DNA from: Actinomycetota bacterium
GTDB lineage: Bacteria > Actinomycetota > Acidimicrobiia > Acidimicrobiales > JACCXE01
Direction of reading: 5' to 3'
Assembly: GCA_013697265.1 (NCBI GenBank)
Contig: JACCXE010000365.1
Span: forward strand, 1 to 5,730
Length of the DNA stretch: 5,730 nt
The translations under genes and the position numbers were made by a program. Each line of letters begins with the position of its first letter. Positions within the stretch are counted from its first letter, which is position 1. Below the pieces are notes generated by a model. The model was given only the letters and a program-made list of their open reading frames with translations. It was not told the origin of the DNA and did not search any database. This document shows positions 1 through 5,730 of this stretch, piece by piece.

Positions 1-275
1 TGCTCACGTACCGCAGCGCGTGGATGGCCGACCGGGGCGAGTTCACCCGCGAGTTCGTGCCGTACCTGTCGATGGCCAAGTACTACGCCACCGAGATGGC
101 GGTGCGGGCGTCGGGCTTGGCTGTGCAGCTGCTCGGTGCGGCCGGATACATGAAGGACCACATGACCGAGCTGTACTACCGCGACGCCCGCCAGTTGACC
201 ATCGTCGAAGGCACGTCCCAAGTGCAGCTCGGCCTCATCGGCCGTGGGGTGCTGAACAAAGACCTCTGGTGGTAG
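1..275 (+). CDS. Acyl-CoA dehydrogenase, C-terminal 90 residues (5' end outside window)
   Basis: The frame is open from the left edge (first whole codon at base 3) to a TAG at 273-275, giving 90 residues. This is the end of the C-terminal helical domain of an acyl-CoA dehydrogenase, a soluble FAD flavoenzyme that forms the trans-2,3 double bond in acyl-CoA thioesters. Visible family marks are the AK-x-x-A-x-E helix (about residues 25-31), a Q-L-L-G-A-A-G-Y block (42-49) in place of the usual Q-x-x-G-G-x-G-Y, YYRDAR (58-63), and IVEGTSQVQ (67-75). The Glu of VEGTS (residue 69, bases 207-209) sits where medium-chain enzymes carry the catalytic base (EGT-x-Q-I-Q), so this copy looks catalytically competent. 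The protein ends in N-K-D-L-W-W. Substrate chain length cannot be told from this fragment, and other family members such as the acyl-ACP or FadE-like types are possible. It overlaps trpD by 7 bases, suggesting co-transcription. Confidence 0.88.
   Translation, partial: LTYRSAWMADRGEFTREFVPYLSMAKYYATEMAVRASGLAVQLLGAAGYMKDHMTELYYRDARQLTIVEGTSQVQLGLIGRGVLNKDLWW
269..275 (+). other. 7-base gene overlap (dehydrogenase stop / trpD GTG start)
   Basis: The trpD GTG (269-271) lies just before the dehydrogenase TAG (273-275), in a different frame. The region ahead (about 250-268) has no GGAGG-like element at normal spacing; the nearest G-rich run (244-251) is 18 or more bases away. This is what is seen where the downstream gene is translated by ribosomes finishing the upstream one. 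The choice of start decides this feature. The next candidate start codons in frame are only CTG-type or lie well inside the conserved domain, so GTG 269 is preferred but not proven. Confidence 0.55.
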
Positions 276-1342
276 AGCCCGTCGGCTCGGGCGACAAAAT
301 ACTGTGGCCCGATCTGTTCGACGCGCTGGCCGACGGTCGCGATCTCACGCTCACCGAGTCCCACCTCGCGTTTACCGCTGTGCTGGCGGGCGACGCCACA
401 CCGGCCCAGATCGGAGCGCTGCTGCTCGGGCTGCAAACAAACGGCATCAGCGCCGATGAGCTCACTGGCTGCGTACGGGCGCTGCTCGACGCGTGCGAGG
501 GGTTCGAGGTCGATGCCGACGCCATCGACACGTGCGGCACCGGCGGATCCAAGCAACGACGCGAGGCCGCGTTCAACGTGTCGACGCTGTCGGCTTTCGC
601 GGTGGCGGGCGCCGGCGGCAAGGTGTGCAAGCACGGCAACCGCAGGGCGTCGGCCACCAGCGGCTCGGCCGACCTGCTCGAAGCCCTGGGCGTGGTTGTC
701 GAACTCGACGGCTCGGGCGTGGCCCACTGCGTCGACCACGCCGGCGTCGGCTTCATGCTCGCGCCCAGGTTCCATCCCGGCATGCGTCACGCGGGCCCGG
801 TTCGGCGCGAGCTCGGCATCCGCACCGTTTTCAACTTTGCCGGGCCGCTGGCCAACCCGGCCGGCGTGACGCGTCAGGTGGTCGGCGTGGCCGACGGGTC
901 GATGGCGGCCACTGTCGCCCGAGTGTTGCTGGCCAACGGCGCCGAGCGCGCCATGGTCGTGTTCGGATCGGACGGGCTCGACGAGCTGACGCTTTCTGGC
1001 CCGTCGACCGTGCTCGAAGTGCGCGACGGCCTAGTGGTTGAGCACTCGGTAGATCCTGAGTCATTCGGGTTCAAGCGCCGGTCGCACGCGCCCCTCGGCG
1101 GCGATACGAACGCGAACGTCGCACTGGCCCAGTCCGTCCTCGCCGGCGACAAGGGCGAGCACCGCGACATCGTCGTGTTGAACGCAGCTGCGGGTCTGGT
1201 GGTTGCCGGTCTGGTCGACGAACTAGGCGACGGCGTGAAGCTCGCAGCAGACGCGATCGACAACGGGGCCGCGCAAGACGCGCTCGACAAGTTGATTGCG
1301 GCGTCGAATGAAGCCGCGGCGGCCATCGAGGCGGCCGAGTAA
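269..1342 (+). CDS. trpD: Anthranilate phosphoribosyltransferase
   Basis: 357 residues from a GTG start, close to the usual family length of about 330-370. The enzyme joins anthranilate to PRPP, releasing pyrophosphate and forming phosphoribosylanthranilate, the second committed step of tryptophan synthesis in the cytoplasm. Order of motifs: N-terminal helical domain from W-P-D-L-F (13-17); PRPP loop D-T-C-GTGGS (87-94); NVST (103-106); KHGNR (121-125); SGSADLLEALGV (131-142); the HAGPVRRELG helix (174-183), with Arg179 at the place of the anthranilate-binding Arg; GPLANPA (192-198); and DGLDE (235-239), whose Asp238-Glu239 match the Mg-PRPP ligands. GTG 269 was chosen because the frame farther upstream codes nonsense antisense to nothing known and overlaps the dehydrogenase. 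No good Shine-Dalgarno precedes it, so translation probably depends on the upstream gene through the 7-base overlap. Odd: Ser94 replaces the Asp of GTGGD, and the following loop is about 3 residues longer than in E. coli. No other trp gene is visible. Confidence 0.93.
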   Translation: MVEPVGSGDKILWPDLFDALADGRDLTLTESHLAFTAVLAGDATPAQIGALLLGLQTNGISADELTGCVRALLDACEGFEVDADAIDTCGTGGSKQRREAAFNVSTLSAFAVAGAGGKVCKHGNRRASATSGSADLLEALGVVVELDGSGVAHCVDHAGVGFMLAPRFHPGMRHAGPVRRELGIRTVFNFAGPLANPAGVTRQVVGVADGSMAATVARVLLANGAERAMVVFGSDGLDELTLSGPSTVLEVRDGLVVEHSVDPESFGFKRRSHAPLGGDTNANVALAQSVLAGDKGEHRDIVVLNAAAGLVVAGLVDELGDGVKLAADAIDNGAAQDALDKLIAASNEAAAAIEAAE

Positions 1343-1357
1343 CCGGCGACAGGCCGG
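1343..1357. terminator. Candidate bidirectional hairpin between convergent stops
   Basis: CCGGC (1343-1347), a 5-base loop GACAG and GCCGG (1353-1357) form a perfect 5-bp all-GC stem. It fills 15 of the 16 bases between the trpD TAA (1340-1342) and the permease stop (TAG on the - strand, 1359-1361). The position suits a shared terminator for two converging operons. There is no T-run on either side, so it is not a classical intrinsic terminator. It could act with Rho, slow the polymerase, protect 3' ends, or be chance in GC-rich DNA. Confidence 0.35.
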
Positions 1358-1358
1358 A

Positions 1359-4226
1359 CTAGTCGACCAGGCGCAGAGCGACGGCGGGCGGGATCTTGCT
1401 CGCGCTGCGGGCGGGCCCGGCGCTGGCAAGTAGCGAGGCCAGGAACAACCCAACCGTGATCACGAGCACCGTCACCGGCGGGCGGGAAATGTCGGGTTTG
1501 TAGCCGAGGACGTCTTCGATGGTTCCGCCCTGGGTCACACCCATGAGCGCGATCACGCCGAGACCAACGCCCACTAACAATCCTTGCGCAGCCACAAACG
1601 CGCCCTCGACGAGAAAGCTACGGCCGATCTGGGTGGCCTCGAAGCCCATGGCCCGCAGCGTTCCAATTTGTCGTCGACGGTCCCGCACTGATCGCACGAG
1701 CACGACGCCGATTCCGGCCACACCCACGACGATGCCGATGCCGAGCTCGCTGCGATACAGGTTGACGGTGTCGTTCAGGAACCGGAACGCGTCGAGCGAC
1801 GCTTGCGCGATGTCGTCGGCGACCATGCCGTTGTCGACTCCCGCCTGCTCGAGTTGTTTGGCCAAGGCGCGAGAGTCGCCTGAGGTCGAAATGTACGCGC
1901 TGCTTTCAATGAGTCGATCGCCGAACAGGTCGCGCGCGCCCACCTTGCCGTAGAACGCCGCTTGATTTGTGGGGTCGACGTGCTTCACGGCCGCGACGGT
2001 GACGTCGCGGGCCTTGCCCGATACCGGGTCGATCATCGTGAAGGTGTCGCCCGCCGCTGGACTCTCGATCGGGTCTTCCTTGGTGCGGCCGAGAGATTGC
2101 GTGGTCGAGAAGAGGAAGTTCGAGGGCACGATGATCAGATCGGGGTTCTTGCGCACTGCGGCATACGCAGCGCGATCCGTCGCGTACGCCTCGGATCGTA
2201 GGAGCAGGCTCGGCGGGTTGGCTCTGGACAGTCGAGCGTCGAACGCCGATACCTGCCACAGCCGAGGCGTGGTGTCGGGACCAGACGAAAACGAGCCGAC
2301 GAGCGGGCTGACCGGTGCGAGAGATCGCACGCCGGAGGAGTCGAGCTTCGCGAAGTCGAAGGGGTGCACCGGGCTCGACGACGCGTAGACCTGATATTCG
2401 CCACCAACGAGAGGGCCGAGGTGGTCGATCTCGGAGGCGAACAGGTGGGCGAGACCCTCGGCGTAGGTCAGCGTGAACACCACGAGCGCGAACGGCCCGA
2501 TGGTGAGCAGCATGCGGACGCGGTGGGCGATCGGGTTGGCCAGGCCGAGTCGCGTCGTGACTGCGTTTCGGCCGCGGCCCATTCGCTTCACGATGTCGGC
2601 CAGCCCGCGTTGTTGCGCGTTGACAAAAAGGACACCGCTCAGCACCATCGCCACGCCGGCGAGCACGGCGGCGCTGGGAGGAGAGTTGGGGTCGTTGTTG
2701 AGCACCTGTGACGCCACGCCCCACACCACATTGCCGAAGCAGGCGACACTGGTGCCCACGACGTAGTCCCAGCGCCGAGCCAACAAGATCCCGACGCAGG
2801 TAAACAACAGCAGCGGACCAACCACGAACGGCATGGCGGCCGGCTTGTTGTAGCCGACAACCGTCAGGAACGGGCCGAGCGCGATTCCCGCGATGAGCAG
2901 CGGGAGCGCCGCTTGACGGTGTTTGCGGGGCGGATCGGGCAAGCCCCGCAAGGCGCGGATTACGTCGAGGCGGCTGATGCGGTAGCTCGTAGCGAGCACG
3001 GTGAGTGTCGCTACGACGAAACCGCTCGCGACGCCAGTGGCCAGCGTGGCGGAGTCGATAGCGAAATGAATTGGGAAGCCCTCTGAAATGCGGCCATTCG
3101 GACGCGTGGCTCGCGCTGCGAGCATCACCATGAAGCGGCCCAGGCCCAGCCCGACCGCGCCGCCCAGAACGGCGCCGACCAAGGCGTACGACGCGCCCTC
3201 CAGCGCGAACGATGCGATGAGTGGTTGGCGGGGAAGGCCGACGGCGCGCATGGTGCCCAGTTCGGCGAGTCGTTCCTCGGCCAACATCAGCAGCACGTTC
3301 ACGAGCAGCAACAGGCCGGCGATGATGCCGAACGCGCCGACCGTCACCAAGAACTGACCGGCAGACTGGCCGATCTCTTCGGCCGCTTCGAGGTTGTCGG
3401 CCCGCACCATCGACACCGAACCGTTGAACGGTGTGACGAGGTTGCTCAGCCGTGTCTCGAGGCGCGCGGTTGCCGCTTTCGGCGGCGCCGCTTTGGTGTG
3501 GGGCTCTGTGCTGACGATCAGCGTGAGGAAGCGAGGCACGATCGCGACGGGGTCTTGCTGTTGCAAGATCGAGATGGTGCCCGGCGTGACCAACAGGTTC
3601 TCGCCCGTATCGAGCGTGCCGTCGATGAAGGTCACCAGCGGGCTGGCCACGATCTTGGCCACGCGCAGTTGCTGGTCTGGCACCTTGGTGTGCACGGTGA
3701 GCACCGAATCAACGGTGAGGTTCAGTTGCTCGGCCAGCTTGGGTGACACCCACGCGGTGCCCGGACTGGGGCCAGTACCCGAGGCGACACCGTTGGCTTG
3801 GGTCATTTCGCCGGCGCGTCGGTAATCGACCTCGATCATCTTGGCCCGCGGTGACGGCGCGACGCCACGGTCGCTCGTAAGCGGCACCTCGATCGTTGCC
3901 GCCGCGGCTGCCGTCTTTATGCCCGCCACCGGCGAGCCGGCGAGTCGTGCGTTCGCGGCGGCCCAGTCGCCTTTGTTCTCGTAGGTGACTCGGGCGTCGA
4001 GGGGCCCGAGTTTGCTCACTGCTTGATCGCGGATCGATGCGGTGAAGCTGTCCGACACCGTGCCGCTGCCGACAATCAGGGCGGTGCCGAGGATGCATCC
4101 GAGCATCACAAGCGCGGCTTCACGCGGTCGGCGGACGGCGTTGCGCAACCCGATACGGCGCACCAGAGGCGATCGAATCGCGGCGATCGCCAGCCCGACG
4201 ATGAGCAGGACGGCCAGCGCTGGCAT
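1359..4226 (-). CDS. FtsX/MacB-type ABC transporter permease with two FtsX repeats
   Basis: 955 residues; ATG at 4226-4224. An in-frame stop two codons upstream (bases 4230-4232) rules out a longer start. This is an inner-membrane permease of the FtsX/LolC/MacB superfamily, whose members move lipids, lipoproteins or peptides, or drive periplasmic partners by mechanotransmission, rather than importing small solutes. Hydrophobic segments at about 3-17, 36-55, 291-316, 338-370, 392-414, 440-456, 463-483, 490-507, 518-536, 570-590, 827-846, 872-896 and 918-938 suggest 13 helices. Two large extracytoplasmic domains lie at about 57-290 and 591-825. Each FtsX repeat has a cytoplasmic coupling segment: L-GTMRAVG-L (323-331) and I-GTLRAMG-F (854-862). 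Basic loops (18-35, 415-438, 537-570, 847-853) all fall on the side predicted as cytoplasmic. The gene starts 13 bases after the ATPase stop, so the two are almost surely one operon and one transporter. No Shine-Dalgarno is evident. Substrate is unknown; no cysteine lipobox or enzyme domain is seen. Confidence 0.92.
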   Translation of the reverse strand: MPALAVLLIVGLAIAAIRSPLVRRIGLRNAVRRPREAALVMLGCILGTALIVGSGTVSDSFTASIRDQAVSKLGPLDARVTYENKGDWAAANARLAGSPVAGIKTAAAAATIEVPLTSDRGVAPSPRAKMIEVDYRRAGEMTQANGVASGTGPSPGTAWVSPKLAEQLNLTVDSVLTVHTKVPDQQLRVAKIVASPLVTFIDGTLDTGENLLVTPGTISILQQQDPVAIVPRFLTLIVSTEPHTKAAPPKAATARLETRLSNLVTPFNGSVSMVRADNLEAAEEIGQSAGQFLVTVGAFGIIAGLLLLVNVLLMLAEERLAELGTMRAVGLPRQPLIASFALEGASYALVGAVLGGAVGLGLGRFMVMLAARATRPNGRISEGFPIHFAIDSATLATGVASGFVVATLTVLATSYRISRLDVIRALRGLPDPPRKHRQAALPLLIAGIALGPFLTVVGYNKPAAMPFVVGPLLLFTCVGILLARRWDYVVGTSVACFGNVVWGVASQVLNNDPNSPPSAAVLAGVAMVLSGVLFVNAQQRGLADIVKRMGRGRNAVTTRLGLANPIAHRVRMLLTIGPFALVVFTLTYAEGLAHLFASEIDHLGPLVGGEYQVYASSSPVHPFDFAKLDSSGVRSLAPVSPLVGSFSSGPDTTPRLWQVSAFDARLSRANPPSLLLRSEAYATDRAAYAAVRKNPDLIIVPSNFLFSTTQSLGRTKEDPIESPAAGDTFTMIDPVSGKARDVTVAAVKHVDPTNQAAFYGKVGARDLFGDRLIESSAYISTSGDSRALAKQLEQAGVDNGMVADDIAQASLDAFRFLNDTVNLYRSELGIGIVVGVAGIGVVLVRSVRDRRRQIGTLRAMGFEATQIGRSFLVEGAFVAAQGLLVGVGLGVIALMGVTQGGTIEDVLGYKPDISRPPVTVLVITVGLFLASLLASAGPARSASKIPPAVALRLVD

Positions 4227-4229
4227 TAG

Positions 4230-4243
4230 CTAGTCACAACTAG
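4230..4243 (-). promoter_or_regulatory. Small inverted repeat at the ATPase-permease junction
   Basis: Read on the - strand, CTAGT-TGTG-ACTAG is a perfect 5-bp stem with a 4-base loop. It includes the ATPase stop codon (TAG, 4242-4240) and ends 3 bases before the permease ATG. The 13-base spacer has no purine-rich ribosome site, so this fold would sit exactly where ribosomes end and restart. A role in coupling is an inference. The stem is short and AT-containing, so it would be weak, and it may be chance. Confidence 0.25.
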
Positions 4244-5730
4244 AACGGATCGTCGTACTGCACCGGTTCGGGCGCGCCGGTCGACATGGGGGTATTGGGC
4301 TGGCGGGGCTGCGGGCTGGGGTCGCTCAGCGGCACCCCCGGCGCGGCTTGCTCCGGCGCGGCGTGCTCCGGAGCTGTGTGTTGTGGCGCGGCGGCCGGTA
4401 ACGGTGGTGGTGGCGGGATGTTTTCCGATGGCCCTCGATCGTCGACGCGGGCGGCTCGCGCGGGCGCGAAGTCTCCGAACGCGGCCACAGGTTCTGGCAG
4501 CGGTACCGGCGAAGGCATCACGAAGGGGTCGTCGGCGGGAGTCGCGCTGAGCATGCCCATGGCGTCGGTCGAATCGCGAATTTCTTGCAGCGCTTCTTCG
4601 AAGCTCTGCTTGCCCGCCTTGTTCCTCTTGCCCCGCTTCTCGCGTCGCTTCCGCTCGGCCTTGGGAGCCGGAGTCGGAGCCGGAGCGACGGGCTGCTTTA
4701 TCGCGGCGGCGTTGGCCGCTCGCCGCTCGACCGGCGCACGGGTTGGTGATGGCCGGAAGATCGTGGCGTCGCGTCGCGTCATGTCGGCGTGCAGGCGGCC
4801 GTCTCGCATGTAGATTCGCCGCGAGGCCTGTTCGGCGATCGACTCGTCGTGGGTCACCAACACGATGGCGAGGCCGCCACGGTTTAGCTCGCGCAGCAAC
4901 TCCATCACCGACTCGGCGGTATGCGAGTCGAGGTTGCCGGTCGGCTCGTCGGCCCATACGAGCTGCGGTCCGGCGGCCAGCGCACGCGCGATCGCCACGC
5001 GCTGCTGTTCGCCACCGGACAACGCGTTCGGCTGATGGGCCAAGCGATGGCCGAGACCGATTCGCTCAAGCGTCTTGCTCGCGGCCTCGCGGGCGTCATG
5101 GGGCTTGGCGCCGTTGAGCAAGAGCGGCAACTCGACGTTCTCAACGGCGGAGAACACCGGGACCAGGTTCCAGTTCTGGAAGATGAAGCCCATCACCTCC
5201 GACCGCAGGTGGCTCTGCTCTTTGTCCTTAAGGTCGTGGACGCTCTGGCCCTTGATCAGCACTCGTCCTCGGTCGATGCGGTCGAGCCCCGACAGACAGT
5301 TGAGCAGCGTCGTCTTGCCCGACCCTGACGGGCCGGTAATCGCCAGGAACTCGCCGGCGTGCACGGTGAGGCTGACGCCGTCGACGCCGATTACGTCCTC
5401 ACTTTCAGTGACGTAGTGCTTGATCACGCCTTCGGCGTGCAGCAATGCCTCGCCCTCGTACTTCGGGGCGAGCGCGGTGTCGATCCAAGCATCTGACGTC
5501 GGCGGGGTTGCGGTCGATGGTTGTGGCGCAGGCGCGGGCGGCGTTACCGCCGCAGGAGTGACGACGTTGATCGGGGCTAACGCCGGCGGTGCGGCGGGGG
5601 CCGCAGCCGTAGCGGCTGCGAGCGAGGCGCCGCTGGCGTCGGCCACGACGCGGCCGTCACGCACGCGCACGACGCGAGGCGAGCTGGCTGCGATCTCGGG
5701 GTCGTGGGTGATGAGCACGACGGTCTGGCC
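4240..5730 (-). CDS. Tandem-NBD ABC transporter ATPase, MacB/LolD-like (5' end outside window)
   Basis: The frame is open from the right edge to TAG at 4242-4240: 496 visible residues. Residues 1-31 end a first nucleotide-binding domain (VVLITHD, then VRVRDGRV). Residues 32-90 are an Ala/Pro linker. Residues 93-316 are a complete second domain: Walker A GPSGSGKT (133-140), Q-loop FQNWNLVP (184-191), signature LSGGEQQR (237-244), Walker B LVWADE (257-262) with catalytic Glu262, D-loop NLDS (266-269) and H-loop His294. '[11 protein letters not shown]' (197-207) is typical of the MacB/LolD subfamily that powers FtsX-type permeases, which fits the downstream gene. All ATPase residues are intact in the second domain. 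Residues 317-496 are a low-complexity tail with a basic patch (11 Lys/Arg among 357-374), a short possible helix (376-394), five prolines in a row (439-443), AAPE repeats and two DDPF motifs (400-403 and the last four residues). A GTG at 5718 can be read as a start, but it falls inside the first domain's H-loop strand and is not credible. Confidence 0.92.
   Translation of the reverse strand, partial: GQTVVLITHDPEIAASSPRVVRVRDGRVVADASGASLAAATAAAPAAPPALAPINVVTPAAVTPPAPAPQPSTATPPTSDAWIDTALAPKYEGEALLHAEGVIKHYVTESEDVIGVDGVSLTVHAGEFLAITGPSGSGKTTLLNCLSGLDRIDRGRVLIKGQSVHDLKDKEQSHLRSEVMGFIFQNWNLVPVFSAVENVELPLLLNGAKPHDAREAASKTLERIGLGHRLAHQPNALSGGEQQRVAIARALAAGPQLVWADEPTGNLDSHTAESVMELLRELNRGGLAIVLVTHDESIAEQASRRIYMRDGRLHADMTRRDATIFRPSPTRAPVERRAANAAAIKQPVAPAPTPAPKAERKRREKRGKRNKAGKQSFEEALQEIRDSTDAMGMLSATPADDPFVMPSPVPLPEPVAAFGDFAPARAARVDDRGPSENIPPPPPLPAAAPQHTAPEHAAPEQAAPGVPLSDPSPQPRQPNTPMSTGAPEPVQYDDPF
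4338..4382 (-). repeat. 15-base imperfect tandem repeat in the ATPase tail
   Basis: Units at 4338-4352 and 4353-4367 differ at a single base (ccggcgcggc followed by ttgct or gtgct). A third unit (4368-4382) is degenerate. Each 15-base unit codes five residues on the - strand, giving the [13 protein letters not shown] run (residues 453-465 of the visible protein). The reading frame is kept, so change in copy number would alter tail length without breaking the gene. It belongs to the disordered tail and probably has no separate role in DNA. Confidence 0.6.

Noticed and set aside
20..268. A longer trpD reading frame beginning at base 20
   Set aside because: The added 83 codons lie in the wrong frame over the well-conserved end of the acyl-CoA dehydrogenase and show no TrpD-like sequence; the enzyme reaches normal length from GTG 269.
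176..790. Antisense open frames opposite trpD
   Set aside because: They mirror the codon structure of a well-conserved enzyme and show no recognisable domain or start signal.
1906..2724. A 272-codon open frame on the - strand inside the permease gene
   Set aside because: Its translation is rich in Arg, Pro, Gly and Ala with no domain or hydrophobic pattern, typical of an out-of-frame shadow in GC-rich DNA; the permease frame there has clear helices.
4286..4813. A + strand Gly/Ala-rich open frame opposite the ATPase tail
   Set aside because: The Gly/Ala richness is the complement of Pro/Ala codons in the tail; it has no motif and no ribosome site that I could support.
4226..4957. A 243-codon - strand frame inside the ATPase tail
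   Set aside because: An arginine-rich shadow of the same strand in another frame; the ATPase frame carries the signature, Walker B and H-loop across this part.
5425..5427. GTG at 5427 (residue 102) as an independent start for the second NBD
   Set aside because: It would delete the first strand of the domain, and no ribosome site is spaced properly before it. There is no in-frame ATG until residue 180, inside the domain. Internal initiation is unlikely, though not formally excluded.
5716..5718. GTG at 5718 as the start of the ATPase gene
   Set aside because: It is the second Val of VVLITHD in the strand before the H-loop of the first nucleotide-binding domain; four further in-frame codons to the window edge fit the same strand, so the gene begins outside the window.

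Overview
The window is GC-rich DNA with mostly G or C at codon third positions. It looks like an actinobacterial genome, possibly Acidimicrobiia. The basis is the general look of the TrpD (KHGNR and GPLANPA blocks with an unusual GTGGS loop), the acyl-CoA dehydrogenase tail, and the large duplicated FtsX-type permease preceded by a basic 'RNAVRRPRE' stretch. The lineage call is an inference from memory of such proteins, not the result of a search. There are no RNA genes, insertion sequences, CRISPR arrays or phage genes that I can support.

Layout: two converging pairs of genes. On the + strand, the last 90 codons of an acyl-CoA dehydrogenase (1-275) overlap by 7 bases a complete anthranilate phosphoribosyltransferase gene, trpD (269-1342). 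On the - strand, and therefore converging on trpD, lies an ABC transporter operon read from the right edge. It starts with a multidomain ABC ATPase gene whose 5' end lies beyond the window (4240-5730). A 13-base gap follows, then a complete 955-residue FtsX/MacB-type permease (1359-4226). The two convergent stop codons are separated by only 16 bases, nearly filled by a perfect GC hairpin (1343-1357). No stretch of 300 bases lacks a gene.

The most interesting point is at the right edge. The ATPase reading frame stays open to the last base, and its first 31 visible residues are the end of a first nucleotide-binding domain (NBD), with H-loop LITHD and RDGR. They align without gaps to the same part of the complete NBD that follows (15 of 31 identical by eye). 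The protein is therefore at least a tandem-NBD ABC ATPase, with an Ala/Pro linker and a 180-residue low-complexity C-terminal tail. Its partner permease also carries two FtsX repeats in one chain. Two chains could thus supply all four core modules of an ABC transporter, an asymmetric MacB/LolCDE-like machine of unknown substrate. The other pair, a fatty-acid or acyl-CoA enzyme and a tryptophan biosynthesis enzyme outside any visible trp operon, has no obvious functional link to the transporter.
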